From NCBI RefSeq assembly GCF_047663525.1, contig NC_092594.1:36627001-36691000 (forward strand): a DNA stretch of 64,000 nucleotides, read 5' to 3'. The DNA is from Anas platyrhynchos (Eukaryota; Chordata; Aves; Anseriformes; Anatidae). The position numbers and the translations under genes were made by a program. The notes beneath the pieces were generated by a model. The model searched no databases. It saw nothing but the letters and a program-made list of their open reading frames with translations, and was not told the origin of the DNA. Position 1 is the first letter of the stretch. Each line of letters begins with the position of its first letter. Of this stretch, positions 1 through 11,890 are shown one piece after another.

Positions 1-59
1 CCTGAGAAAGCACTGCGGGCTCTAACTGTAAAACATTCCTTCGGCGGGCCCTGGAAACA

Positions 60-450
60 GGGCGCGCTGGCGCAGGCGAAGTTCAGAGGGATCACATGTA
101 AATGAGGGCTGGCTATAGACTCCCGAGGAGCGTTTTATTTCGCTTAAACCTGAACTTGAACTTGCGAACGCGCTGCCGGAGCGGGGCCGGGCAGCGGGCG
201 GCCGTGAGGGGCCGGGAGCTGCGGGGCTGGGGGCTCCAGGCTTTGTGCCGCGTCCGGAGGCGCTGGGCGAGGAGGGGGCCCCGGCCACCACAGCGTGGGG
301 ACAGGGGGACGGCGGGCGAGGGTTTTGGGGAACGGGCTCCCAAGCGGCTCGTTTCTCCTCGCTGAAGGGTGGAAAGTGGCAGCACGGCGCGTTTGCCGTC
401 CCAGCCTGCGCCGAGGGCTCTGGTGGGAGCCCCTTGCGTGAGGTTATAAG
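60..450. promoter_or_regulatory. CpG-rich block in NFIA intron
   Basis: The segment is GC-rich with many CpG dinucleotides and sits between AT-rich flanks, so it resembles a small intragenic CpG island. Such islands can be alternative promoters or developmental enhancers. No splice-competent exon is evident, so the function is unknown. Confidence 0.4.
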
Positions 451-3400
451 CGGATCTCTGTCCGGATGTGCACTTTATTTCACGGAGGGGAAGAAATAAG
501 TGAGATTTAACTGTCGAACTGTTGGCGCTTCTGAGTAAATTTAACTGTGCTGCTAGAGGATAAAATACAGGGCGGTCTCAAAAGTGAGGCAGAAAGAGTG
601 CAGAAATTAAAATCCCTTCGCAGCGTATTTACGTTTAAATCACAATAGCAAATGCAAACTGCAGGGCAGCTTTTCAGGCCTTTATTTGCTCCTTCGATAA
701 AACATGCACTGATATTTCCTCTTCCCCTTGCACAAGACTGGGGAGGCGAGGAGCAGCTCGCGGCCCCGCCAGCAACCCCAGGTGAGGTGGGGACGGTGCG
801 GCCACCACCAGGCTCTGCCCGCAGCCAGCACGGCCGCTGGGCACGGGGGCACCTTCCCCCCAGCTGCTTTTGGCCGGTGGGACATATTTGGGTCATTTCT
901 GGTGACTCCCAAACAATTTTGGCTGTGTCTGTAGCAAAACTTTGAAAGGATGAATGGGTGAAAAAAAAAAAATCTTTTTGGCAGTTACTCAGGAAATATC
1001 TACAAAGATGTCCTTTCTGGAGCAAGATATTATTTCAGGGTTTGTGTTAGGATCATTTTTATTCTGTGACAGCGCATAAAGAGACCAGGACAGAGCAATG
1101 AGGTCTGGCATAGCTAAAATCCCTTCTGTGTGTGTGAGGTTATATAGTTTATCAATGCAGAAACCACCACGGGCTTTGCAAAGTAAACAGCTGGCTTGAT
1201 TCTGTGTGCTGCACTTTGGAGTCATCTGTGGGATTTAAATGGCTAGCCTGAGATTTTTGGAGTAAGGCAAATATATATTTTTTTTTCTTTTAAACATGTC
1301 AAAAGGGTTTTGCAGCCATTTGTTTTCTTAGTTCCTTTATTTGTTAGGATTTTCCTTTCTGTTTCATTTTGGTTTATTTTGCTTTTGCAAACGTCTTCGC
1401 TGCCACCAGCGAGACTCCAAATAAAATAAAAAAAAGTTTCTATCCCAGTCAGAAAACCTTATGGCAGCGACAAATATCACAGAAAGCCATCGTCTCTCTC
1501 AAAGATTTCATCTCACCATCCACTTAATCCGCTTGCTGTACCTCAGATCTCAAGTAACTTTCATACTGTGGGCTCACTTTAATGGATAGAATCTATTTTT
1601 CATGAAAAAGCAGGAAATAAGCTGTCTTTCGTACAAAGATTTACAAAATGTAATCATTGTTGAAATATTCTCTTTGAACTGCCTTGTCCGCAGGGGTGTC
1701 TGGCTCCCAATACCCCCGTTTCTTTAGAACACCCTTACAAGTTCTTCTGGTAGATCAGGTACACTGGTGGTTCTGGTCTTTGATGTCTTGAATGAATGAA
1801 AGAAAAGCATAATAAAAGAGAGCTGTTGATCAAGCATAAAATACTCTTTAAGCTGACAGAATGGCAGAGTTAACACATTCTAAGCTGCTTTTAGGTTTTT
1901 CCTTTTTTCCTCACATTTTCCTGTGCTTTGTGTACAGTGGGGGTTTTTATTTTTTGAAAAGTCTCTGATCTATGTAGTATGCCGTCCTCTAACAAAAAAC
2001 CGAAATGGGATTGTTTCTCTCTCTTTCTCCCCTTCTTTTTTTTTTTTTCCTCGCTCTTTCACTCAACTATCTTTTTTTTTTTTTTTAACAGCAAGGGTTA
2101 CGGTTTAGCATTACTGCAGTGAGCTTTCAGAGTATGACGAAGTTTAGCAGTTATTTTGAAGATTTCAAAGTCAATTTACTAATAAACAAACTTGTTCACG
2201 TAACTGTTTAGAAAAGCGGGGGCAAAACTTTAACTCACAAATTGTTTCCAAAGTAAAATGAAGATCTTCTGTCCAAAAGCACAATTGTAAACCGAAAGAG
2301 CGACATAAAAATGACCTCATTGTGAGAGAACTTCCTTTTAGAGTCAGAGAAAAGGGAAAGTTTTCTTCCTGTAGATCTAATTTAGATCTTAAGTTCCCAT
2401 ACATTATTTATACATCATATTCAAAGTGCCAGCCTACTCTGCTTGCTGGATTACATTTCAAACATTTGCCATTGATAAGTCTTCGCTGTATTATATTCAG
2501 ACTAAATGTGAATATGTCATAGCGCAGTCAATCTTTAATCCGCTGAGCTTCAGGTTCGGGCGGCAGGGGGTCCAGCACTCAGAGCATTGCTTTATACTTG
2601 AGAAACATCTGGGGCCAGCTGGGACACTTTACTGGAACATTCAGATGTCTGGAACAACAGCAGGAGTTACTGTATGAGTGTGTTTTCATAGGTTTGGGAG
2701 GGTTTGGGGTGACTTAGTTAAAAACACGAGCTATTCCCAACTTGAGGTTTGAACCCAGGCAGAAATCTTGCCTGAAGTGAGCTTGTTGGTCCCAGGAGAG
2801 AAGTGGTTTGGACTACTATACATTTTTAATAGTCAGCAGGCAGAAGTCCATATTACAGAATTATTGCACATAATTTAATGCAGTTTGCCACAATTGGCAT
2901 TCTCGCAAAAGCTATTGGATGCAGCGCTACTGTACACATCGCCTGGAGACTAGTGTCCCTCCCGGGACAGGTTTTATCTTCCTCGAGACAGTATAAATAT
3001 GCTCGTAGTGGGGCGTGTGACTCTCCTGGGTTTGGATTTTGGACAACCCGAAGATTCACTCACTGTTTTATGTCCCTTTGGGGATGACCGACATGCTACT
3101 TACGTCCCTTTTGGTATTCCATTTTGGAAAATATAATTACTAAATAATTAATCCCAGCTCTAAGAAAATAACTTGCATAGGCACAAAGGTGACCTTGTCT
3201 TCAATATTCACCTTTCGGTTTACACAGTAGGATCAAATTTCATGCCTGGAGAAACTCTGGAGAAACCAATAGAAAAGTGGGACGAGTGCAGGCACGGGTG
3301 AAGTGGATGTGGTTGCTCTAAGGGCAGGAGCCCTCGCTCCAGTTGCACCAGAAGCCGAATTCCCACAAACTTCACTCATCCTGGCAGCCCTTTTGAAACC

Positions 3401-5930
3401 ATACCAAAGCCCAAGTTCTGGCCTCTTACTTTCAGATGACCTGCCACAGGGAAGAGCCGTGCCGGCAGCTTTCACAAGGCGATGTCTAACAGACCAGCTT
3501 GCTACCTAGCTGTTTACATTCTCACTTTATCTTTAAAACCAGAAGGACTCGTTACCCCGATGCGCCATCCCAGGGTTAATGTTTCTGATTGCCTTGAAGT
3601 TCTTGCAATGACCGAAATGTCATCCCCAAACAAAACAAATGAACTGATGCGCCGTGATGAATCCTTGCAGGTGCCCGGCGGTCGTGGTTCAGGTTCAGCT
3701 CTGCTGCTCAAACAGCCTCTTTGCCGGCAAGCTCTAAAGCTGCAAGGTTGATGGTTTTTTTAATTCAAGCCCTTATCAAAGGTGGATTTCCCCGCCCAGG
3801 ACGGAGCAGTGATAACTTGCTGCAGCCGTGCCAGGGGCAGCAACGGCCGCGGTGCAGCGGCAGACGCGTTTGAAGTCCCGACAGCTGCCGGCGCTCTGCC
3901 GGCACCACGCACCAACACAGCCCAACCAGGCCAAATCGTAAAGAAAATGGCCGGCGCGGAGCGGGTCTTAGCCCTAAGTGGATGAGGTGAAGAAAAATCT
4001 CCTGTGTGTGGAGTTTGTCAGAGTTTCAAATGTGTGAATGTCCTTAAATAACCCACATCGCCCGGAGAAATAAGCCAACTGTCACACCCAGTTCTGGATT
4101 CCACATTAACAACCTCCTTCCGCAGCGTTAAACTTTGCCCTTGAGGACTTTTGTTTAACTTCTTAATTTGAAAAACAGATAGGGCTGCTTTACAACCTTC
4201 ACTTTTTGCGCGAGCTGAAAGGCCTCATTGTTAGCGCAGGGGATGTGCAGGTAGAAGTAAATTTAACAAGTTTTCGTTTGATTGTCTTTCTGTTTGGAAA
4301 CGCATGAGCCGTGTTCACGGCTAGGCTAGGGAGCCGGGGATAAAACATGTCGCACAGGAAGGCTGTTTTAAGAAGGTTTTTGTAAACAATGGGCCGGTTT
4401 CTGCGTTCCTGACGCAGGCAGAAACTGCTACCGAAGTCAATGAGGCACTTTCAGCTTTTCTCCTTTTAAACATCGTGAATCGCGGAGCGCTTCCTCGCTG
4501 TTCTTCCAATACAAAGGACCCGATTGTCAGAAGTTGCTGAAGGATTTTTGTGTGTCTGTGCTATCTTCAGAACAGCATAAGAAACAAATAGACTCCCGCT
4601 ATCAAAGACACATAATTGCCATTTCAGACTTCCTGTTTAGGATTCAGTCAAGTAGATATTGTTTATGGTTCATAAAACCTTACTACTGTGAGGATTCTCA
4701 GATACTGGCAGTATAGAGTTTCAACTTTCATGGTGCTGTAAATTAGAAAAAAAAAAAAAGTGTGATAATACTCCTCCGAGAACAGTAAAATAGAGCTCTG
4801 CAATGGTTAAATGGAATTTTATAAGCACATTCGGTGTGGAACTGTTTTGCATTACATGAGTTGAATACCTTAGAGATGACACACATCTGCAGGCACTTTA
4901 TTAAATCCTTAGTCAGCACTTTTCGACCTGATGAGATTACTTCTTCATTTGACTGGAGAAAGGGAAGCGAAGATCTCGTGCCGGACTGCAGAATTCTTTC
5001 TGATGTTTCACCTTGAGCGCCGGGGAAGGACAGCAGGATGCTCCGCAGGACAATACAGACCTGTGGTGGCACTGACAGCGGTGCGGCAGTAATTGCACGG
5101 AGTAGGACCTTTAGCTCCACTGGATTCATTTAGCTCTAAACTTGCTGGTACAATAGTACTGCAAAGTAAATAGAGAGGAAATAAAATACTGGCTCTTTTA
5201 TGAAAACGCAAGGAGATCATATCGTCCTGACTGTATTGTGATAGTGCACATGATTTAAATGGAGATTTTAAATTAAGAAAGGCAATACGCTGTTCTCCGG
5301 CTGGGTGTAGTCGGATAGATTACGGGACGTGAAGGGATAAAACGCATGAGGGGGCTCGACGGGAGAGCCCCCATGTTGTGCAGCACCCTGAAAGAAAGCA
5401 AAAAATAAGTCAGCAGTCCCCAGGTATGGACCTGGGCTTTCCCCCCCTGCCCTGAGCCCCCTAACCGTGCAAAACACCCGGCAGATCACAACTATCAGAG
5501 CTCCGACACTTAATATGCTTCCCGGACGTGTTCATTCGAGGCGCTGAGGTCTCCTCTCCCCTTGCAGGAAAGTTTCACAGGTGCTTCAGAAGGACAATGG
5601 AGCTCTTCAGACATAATCCGGGAAGACTTAGACATGTATAGGAGGCTTGAGGGGGATATGAGATCTTAATATTAGAATGATTAGTAGAAAAGGAGGATCA
5701 TTCTGTGTGTGCATTTCAGCTGTAAGACGCTCTAAATTAAAACGGTATCCTGAGAGCAGTGCTGGTGGGATCTGATGAGTAAATGCACTCTCTGTCTTGC
5801 TGTTCTGCTGCCTCAGCCCATAAAACATTTCATCAAAGCCGGGCTGCAGGAACAGCCAGCGCGCGGTGCAGCTGTTTGCGAGGTACTTGGAGTTTGGCTC
5901 CTTTAAAAGCAGCTTTTCAGTAAAGTCAGT
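451..5930. other. NFIA intron, no gene seen
   Basis: This is mixed-composition intronic sequence with short T or A runs (for example near 961-971, 2037-2049 and 2071-2086) and a smaller GC-rich patch at about 740-860. Several long AT-rich, low-CpG stretches with TAAT or TTAATT cores could be conserved regulatory DNA, but that cannot be judged without an alignment. The open frames across it are short and lack domain-like content. Confidence 0.5.
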
Positions 5931-5939
5931 CCGGAGCCC

Positions 5940-6860
5940 CTGCACGGGAGTTTAAAAAATACCCGTGCAGTTTGGGTTTGATCCCGTAAGGGTTAATTAA
6001 GTTTTGCATCGGTATTAAGGCTGAGCAGTGTCTGCAGGAGTCATATTGACACCCTGGTGCATGGTAACTCTACTCCTTTATTGACATGTTGCTAGTCAAG
6101 AGCACAATAGCACTCTGTGTCTGCAAATCATTGCTAAAATCATCTCAAGAAAAAAAAAGTTTGAAAGCCTAACGCTAGACAAAGGCCCCAGAGCTGCACT
6201 GCGCAGCGAAAAACTCCAGAGTCAGCAACTTCTATTGATTAAAAACTAACCTTTAAAGTAACTCTCAGAGTGTGTGGTTAGCATTTAAATTTAAACATGT
6301 CATGAGTTGATTTGTGTTACTGAATACCAACTCAGAAGGAGTTACATTCACATCAGATTTTTTTTTCTAATTCCCTTAAGCAGCTAAAGTATTTCATGAA
6401 ATGTCAATAGGGCAGGGGAGAAAAAAAAGGTGTTTTGGAGGGAGGGGACTCGCGCGGAGCCTCGCCGCTTCTTTTCCCATGCAAATAGTCACCCCAAAAA
6501 GAAAAGTGTGGGGAGCGAAACACAATAATTAGACCTTTGTCTAACTTTCCCAAGTGCCAGAGAAAGACAGATTAATTAAATACACAACAGTGTTGGTTTT
6601 TGGAGTGGGGGTCTCTCTCGCTGTGTAGGTCATAAATTAGGCAGAATAAATACTTCAATGTGTTTGCAGCGGGCTGCTACGTCAGAGCGGCTGGCGGGCG
6701 GTGGGAGGGCGCAGCGCGGCTCTTGCTAATGACAGTCACGTCTGGGGCTGTCTGGTTGCTCGTAGCAACGAGACATGATGTAACACCGGGATGAACTTGA
6801 ACTTGGGGGACTTGAAAAGGGAACAATAGACCAGAGCAATCAATAAAGCCTATTTCAGTG
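5940..6860. promoter_or_regulatory. Candidate conserved NFIA intronic enhancer
   Basis: The region combines AT-rich homeodomain-like cores (TTAATTAA near 5993, AATTAAAT near 6573) with a CRE-like TACGTCAG near 6679 and a perfect X-box-like inverted repeat at 6755-6769. It leads into a CpG island. It lacks low-complexity sequence apart from short A or T runs. Developmental transcription-factor genes commonly hold such elements in long introns. Calling it an enhancer is inference from composition and motif density. Confidence 0.4.
6755..6769. promoter_or_regulatory. RFX X-box-like palindrome
   Basis: GTTGCT and AGCAAC form a perfect 6-bp inverted repeat with a CGT spacer. RFX-family factors bind X-boxes of the form GTNRCC, 0-3 nt, RGYAAC. 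The left half differs from that form only at its last base. The site lies about 75 bp downstream of a CRE-like TACGTCA. Confidence 0.45.
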
Positions 6861-7470
6861 AAGGATTACAGAGCCGCTCTGGGGTAACCTTGTCTGCGAG
6901 GCGCAGGCTGAATAGCAAGACGCGTGAAGGAGCGCCGGGCCGTGGGGGAGCGCGGCCGCGCGGGACGGACGGGGCGGATGGACGGATGGACGGACGGGCA
7001 CACGGACAGACGGACGGACAGGCCCAGGGCATCCCCGAAGCGGGGGCCGGCAGCGGGAAGGCAGCCTTCATCCCCCCTCAGAGCCGGCGGGGAGCAGCCG
7101 GCCTCCACAGCGCGGCAGCTCCCTTCCCGTCCTCCTCTGTTATTATTATTTTTTTTTTTTTTTTTTTTTTGAGCAATCTGCTGCGAAGTCAGAGGGGCCT
7201 TGCGAGGCCAGGGCAGCTCCCGCTGCCGTCACCCGGCTGCCGAGCCATGTGGCCGGGCCGGCGGCGACGGGAGCCAATTGGACATCTGCGATATAGATTT
7301 GAAACGATCGGCGCTGAATTTTTAACCCCTTTGCTCCTCGCTGCGGCCTCGCCACGGCTGCAGGCCCGGCCCAAGGCCGCCGGAGATGCTCCCGCCAGGC
7401 CCGGGAGGGCCCAGGGCCCCCGCGCCGCTCCCCCACACAACCAGGGGGCCGGGACTTGGCACCGCCTCGC
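6860..7470. promoter_or_regulatory. Intragenic CpG island
   Basis: The block is dense in CpG and GC, is interrupted by a T run at about 7149-7170, and contains a CCAAT box in the GAGCCAATTGG context near 7270. It is about 1.4-2 kb upstream of the terminal exon. It could be an internal promoter or an enhancer. The overlapping open frames in both strands are GC-driven and low complexity. Confidence 0.45.
6963..7021. repeat. Imperfect GGAC tetranucleotide repeat
   Basis: Degenerate copies of GGAC, GGAT and AGAC follow one another for about 60 bp inside the CpG island. It is a decayed microsatellite. Confidence 0.7.
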
Positions 7471-7499
7471 GAATCCTGCAGGAACTCCTCTCTGTTTAT

Positions 7500-8764
7500 G
7501 AACTTTACATATGAGAGCTATTTCGCTTAATTACAGCCCGCTTAAGTCTAAATAGAAAATCTGTAGGCAATAGATGGAGCCGATATGGGACTGGCGTGTT
7601 TGTATTCAGGAGGGCGAGCGAAGGAAGAGTTGGTTAATGAGGTGTACTGGAAGCGGGACAACTCCCGCGATCGTGCTATTTATTTTACCGGTTCCTACCT
7701 CCATGGCAAGACCACATAATCTTGAAGTCCCACACAAAACTTGCCTCAGAGTTTTCTGTAAATGTTCATAAATCCTCCCCGGGTTGATTGTGCTATCAAT
7801 CAAGCCAGACGCTGAAAAGGAATAGAGGAAAAAGTTGGTAAAACTTGTCGTCAGTTTATACCTGCACACGTATGCACCTCATACATTACAGGGCCCAGGC
7901 TAAAAACGCGGGGTGTCAGCAGCAGCTCTCTAATACCTGGGCCTTTTCTGCTCGTTTTGTTTTACTTTGGGCTAAATCGCTGCTGCTCGCTGGTGTGCTC
8001 CCACCGCGACGTGTCCCCGGGCCTTACACTGCCCTCATTCATCTGGGGTTCGGGTTGGCACGGCCCTTTGGGGTCTCCCCGGCACTGTCCCAGCCCCTCA
8101 GCCCCACGTGTTGTCCTGCCGGGGAGTGGAGCTGCTTTCTGAGCCCCAGCATCTGCGCCTTTGGGTTAAGGACAGTATTGTTGTGTGCTCTGCAGAGCTA
8201 AAATCCCAGGCAATTTCCTCCCTTTGGAAAGGGAAAAAAAAAAAAAAAAAAGATTTTTTTTTTCCCCCAAAGAAAAGCTATTAGTTGAGGTTTGCGTTTT
8301 GTTTTGAGACACAAGTATGCCCAGAGATACGGGACATTTTCGCTGATCCACTTTCCCCCAGATTTGCTTTATCCTCGCTTTTCTCTAGCGATCCACTTTC
8401 TCCTAAGAAAACAGCCCTGTTGTTGAATTTCTGTGCATCTGTTCCAGTGAGACAGTTGAAGCAGGGCAGTATAAAGCAACAGATGCTTATGCTGGCACAT
8501 GCCTAAATACCCAAGAAAACCCCGACTGCAGGGTGATAAATGGCACCGAGACGCGAATGTGTATCGCCTTTTCAGGGGATTAGACAAAAGTGAGCTAGAG
8601 GGATCTTCAAGCCATAATCTATTAAAAAGATTGATAACTTGTAACATGACATGACCCCCGTGTTCGTCTGTAGCTATGTCCAGCGACTGTCGCTGAAAAA
8701 AAAATATATTGATTTGTACAGTATTTTTAATTAAGCTTTGTAATTAGGTCGATTCGTCACAGCC
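7500..8764. other. NFIA intron, mixed non-coding
   Basis: AT-rich sequence follows the CpG island, with a GC-richer patch at about 7980-8150 and an A/T run at 8230-8262. The segment at 7500-7580, just past the island, holds CTTAATTACAG and similar cores and may belong to the same regulatory element. No exon is recognised. Confidence 0.4.
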
Positions 8765-8948
<184 letters not shown>

Positions 8949-9217
8949 TAACACGAAGCAGCAGCAACGCAGCGCAGCGACTTCACATCGGCGGAAGGGG
9001 AGGCGAGCAGACACCGACAGCAAACTCGTACATGGAAATGGCAAACGTTATGGTTGAATGGCAAAGGCCGTAACTTTTTCGAGATTTTTTTTTTTTTTAG
9101 ACAACTTTAGGACTGTTGTAATTTCTCCTATGGTGCTGGAAATGGTTGGGCTTCATAACTTTTGAAGTGTTTCATTGGTAGTGTAAGCGTTAGGTGACAC
9201 TGAGTAGAACTAGCCTC

Positions 9218-9227
9218 TGCTGCTGCT
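9218..9227 (+). promoter_or_regulatory. miR-15/16/424-family seed matches in NFIA 3'UTR
   Basis: Two overlapping TGCTGCT heptamers (9218-9224 and 9221-9227) complement positions 2-8 of the miR-15/16/424 family. They lie about 330 nt after the stop. miR-424 has been reported to repress NFIA in monocyte differentiation. Whether this is the orthologous site is inference. Confidence 0.45.
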
Positions 9228-9717
9228 TACCAACTCGCTCTTGTAACACACTTTCCATATGGAGCCTAACTGTTTTACAGTATCCTCATCGATTTTTTCC
9301 CATACAGGTGTGAGACTTCTTGAGAAATCATGAAACACACTTAAACTATAACTTTTGTAGTAGCTGAATTCTGCAATATATAACTTACCGGACAGACATA
9401 GAGCATGTTTTTCTGTAACATATCGGAAAAAAAAAATGCAGGTTTTTTTGTTGTTCTTTTTTTTTTTTTTTTTTACAGTCGGCACTTAGATACGTAACAT
9501 GAACCATAAGAGCATTGTCAACAATTTTTTTCCACTCGATTGCAGAGCGATTTAAAACATCGAACTACTACTATTCACTAAAAAAAAAAAAAAAAAGAAA
9601 AAAAAGAAAAAAAAGTTTGAAATGCTGCACTTACATTAAAAAAAACATTTTTCAACAATTTTCAACAATTACACAAAAATTCACGCAGAAATGGGGAAGT
9701 TGGTCTGTTTTGACAGA

Positions 9718-9725
9718 AACTGACA
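9718..9725 (+). promoter_or_regulatory. miR-223 8-mer seed match in NFIA 3'UTR
   Basis: AACTGACA is the full 8-mer target of miR-223 and lies about 825 nt after the NFIA stop codon. NFIA is an established miR-223 target in granulocytic differentiation, so the site is plausible as the conserved one. Conservation was not tested. Confidence 0.55.
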
Positions 9726-10809
9726 GGAATCAATCAAAACAATCGAATTTTGAATTGAGTAAAGTGCAATTTCATTGGATAGCTAAATATCTTTGTAAGA
9801 TAGAGATTGTTGAAAATTCTATTTTTGTTTTCCAAGTCCTTCCACCCCAGGACTCTAAATTATTGGGGTAAAAAACAGCCTTGCAAGAAAAAGGGGAGCT
9901 ATTTTTGCTTTTTATGTTTTTTATTGTTGAACTTGTATCCCTTTAAAACTGAAGGAAAATTAAAAAAAAAAAAAAAAACAAATCTAATGGTGCTTTTACC
10001 ACAATATGTTAACTACATTAAATGCTAATTAATCATTTTCTGTTATCAAAGCACATAACTAAAATTAAATCATAATATCTGTTAATTTTATAAGCTAAAA
10101 GTCACTATAATGGATTATGCCAATTCTGACAAATTTTACGTGTTTCCGGCAATATAGGGTTTATCAGTTCTCAAACACCTTGGGAATAATATAGAACGGT
10201 CCAGAAATTAAAACACCTTTGTGTCCCTGAACTGGTACATTTTCTGGACTGCGAAGAAAACAATACAGAAACAAATGCTGATATTACAACTTATGCCAGT
10301 TCAAAGCAAGGGCACTTGCTGAAGAAGAAAAAAAAAAAAAAAAAAAAGTTTGGACCCCAAACGTCCTGTATCTTATGTACAAAAAAAAGGAAAAAAAAGA
10401 AAAAAAAAAAAGAGTGCAAGTGATTTTTTCTATCAGACAGCGGAGCACCCCTTTGCTTCACATGCAACTTTAAGAAGGTTTCCTATACTATACATATATA
10501 TACGTTCTGGTTGGCAAGTCCAGCTAATCAGAGAAAGTCTCTGCATGTTCTAGTGTTAGTAACTAATTTTTATATAGTTAATGTAGGGTAAAGTAGAGTG
10601 CATTAAGACACAATATTGTAATCCCTATTCCAGGCACTTGCCTTTAAACTATGTTTGTTCGACCCTTCAGAAGGGTTTCTACTACTGTCCTATACAATCA
10701 AGTAACTGAAATTCTTGGGAAGACACTTTGCTCCTCATCTTTTCCCTGAAACAATGTTTTGTTTTGTTTTCTTAATTTGCACGAAACAAAAAAAAAATTC
10801 CATATCAAT

Positions 10810-10816
10810 GTGCCTT
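10810..10816 (+). promoter_or_regulatory. miR-124 seed match in NFIA 3'UTR
   Basis: GTGCCTT is a 7-mer match to positions 2-8 of miR-124. One heptamer in several kilobases can occur by chance, so the call is tentative. Confidence 0.3.
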
Positions 10817-11482
10817 GCCCTGGATAGCGATTATTTGTGGAATTGTTGCACATGTTCCTATATTGAAAGGGGTTTTTCCCTAGTCAAGCATTTGGAGACA
10901 CTTTTTGTAAATGTGACTTTTATGTCAGCCATTGTCAGTTTCAACATCTAGAATTAAATAGGATGTTAGTTGTTCCGCAGATAGGAGTAGTGTTTATTGT
11001 CCTGTATGGTCAGTGGCAGTGCTATTCTGAGATCTGTAGATGCTAGATTATCAGTATTTTTGGATGTTGCTGCATTTTACATTTTATTTGGAGTCTTCCT
11101 TTTGTTTTGTTTTGTTTTTGTTTTTTTTTTTTTTTCCCAGATATATGAAAATATGCAATACCTGCTTATATCATGTAGAAAAGCTTAGCAATTATTAATT
11201 TTTCTTTTAATTTTTTTTTATTTGACCAAAGTTGGTGCTGCACTTGACGCAGTGTGTTTTAGGTGTTTGTCTTTGTACTTTTGTGATTTTGAATGCACAT
11301 GCAGGAAGGGCTCTTCTTAGAGAAGCAGTCAAACTGTGAAGCACTAAGCTGAACCCTGCTTCAAGCAATTTTTGTTTTACAACTGTTCCTTTCACAAGCA
11401 AGCCTTAAAAAAAAAAAAAAACTTCCTTTTTCTTCAGATCCCACACCCATTTTTATTAGCAGACTGCAATCAATCCACATTC

Positions 11483-11488
11483 AATAAA
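11483..11488 (+). terminator. NFIA: Candidate NFIA poly(A) signal 1
   Basis: A canonical AATAAA lies in an A/T-rich context about 2.6 kb after the stop. A second AATAAA follows at 11575-11580, so this may be a clustered processing region. Confidence 0.45.
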
Positions 11489-11574
11489 AGTATATAATGC
11501 CCATTTTTATATGCACGTTTTTAAACTTCCAAGTTCTGAAAATTGTTTACTGGTTATTCTCTATTTAAGGAAAA

Positions 11575-11580
11575 AATAAA
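11575..11580 (+). terminator. NFIA: Candidate NFIA poly(A) signal 2
   Basis: AATAAA ends an A-rich run and is followed by the T/G-rich sequence ATGTTTTGG and TGTGTCTG, which resembles a downstream element. Confidence 0.5.
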
Positions 11581-11846
11581 ATGTTTTGGATTTTCATATG
11601 TGTCTGATAAGTGGTTGAGTAGTCATTTTGCTCTATTGTATTGTGTGATTGTTAGTATATGGTATCACATCCTCTAGCCAGCATCCTTTGCCTTCCCTAT
11701 AGCACTTAGCTGGGCATTACTTTATTAAGACATATGTGCACTAAAAAAAATAGCAGCTTTCAGTGCTTCACAGTGAAGGGAAAAAAGCCTAGACAAACAT
11801 TTTGTCAGAACCTTGCTATGAGACAAGGTATTACCAGTAAATTGGT

Positions 11847-11861
11847 TGTATATACAATAAA
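11847..11861 (+). terminator. NFIA: Pumilio-like element joined to poly(A) signal 3
   Basis: TGTATATA (11847-11854), the Pumilio-binding octamer consensus TGTANATA, is followed after one base by AATAAA (11856-11861). It is a candidate 3' end with a post-transcriptional control site. Confidence 0.5.
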
Positions 11862-11890
11862 ATTGCACCCTTTTTTAAACAAAACAAACT

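Noticed and set aside
507-1025. 172-residue minus-strand open frame in the NFIA intron
   Set aside because: The frame contains homopolymer-derived residues and no recognisable domain, and it lies inside an intron.
150-6804. The 13-mer TGAACTTGAACTT occurring near 150 and near 6792
   Set aside because: Several 13-mer coincidences are expected in 64 kb, and neither copy has a supporting context.
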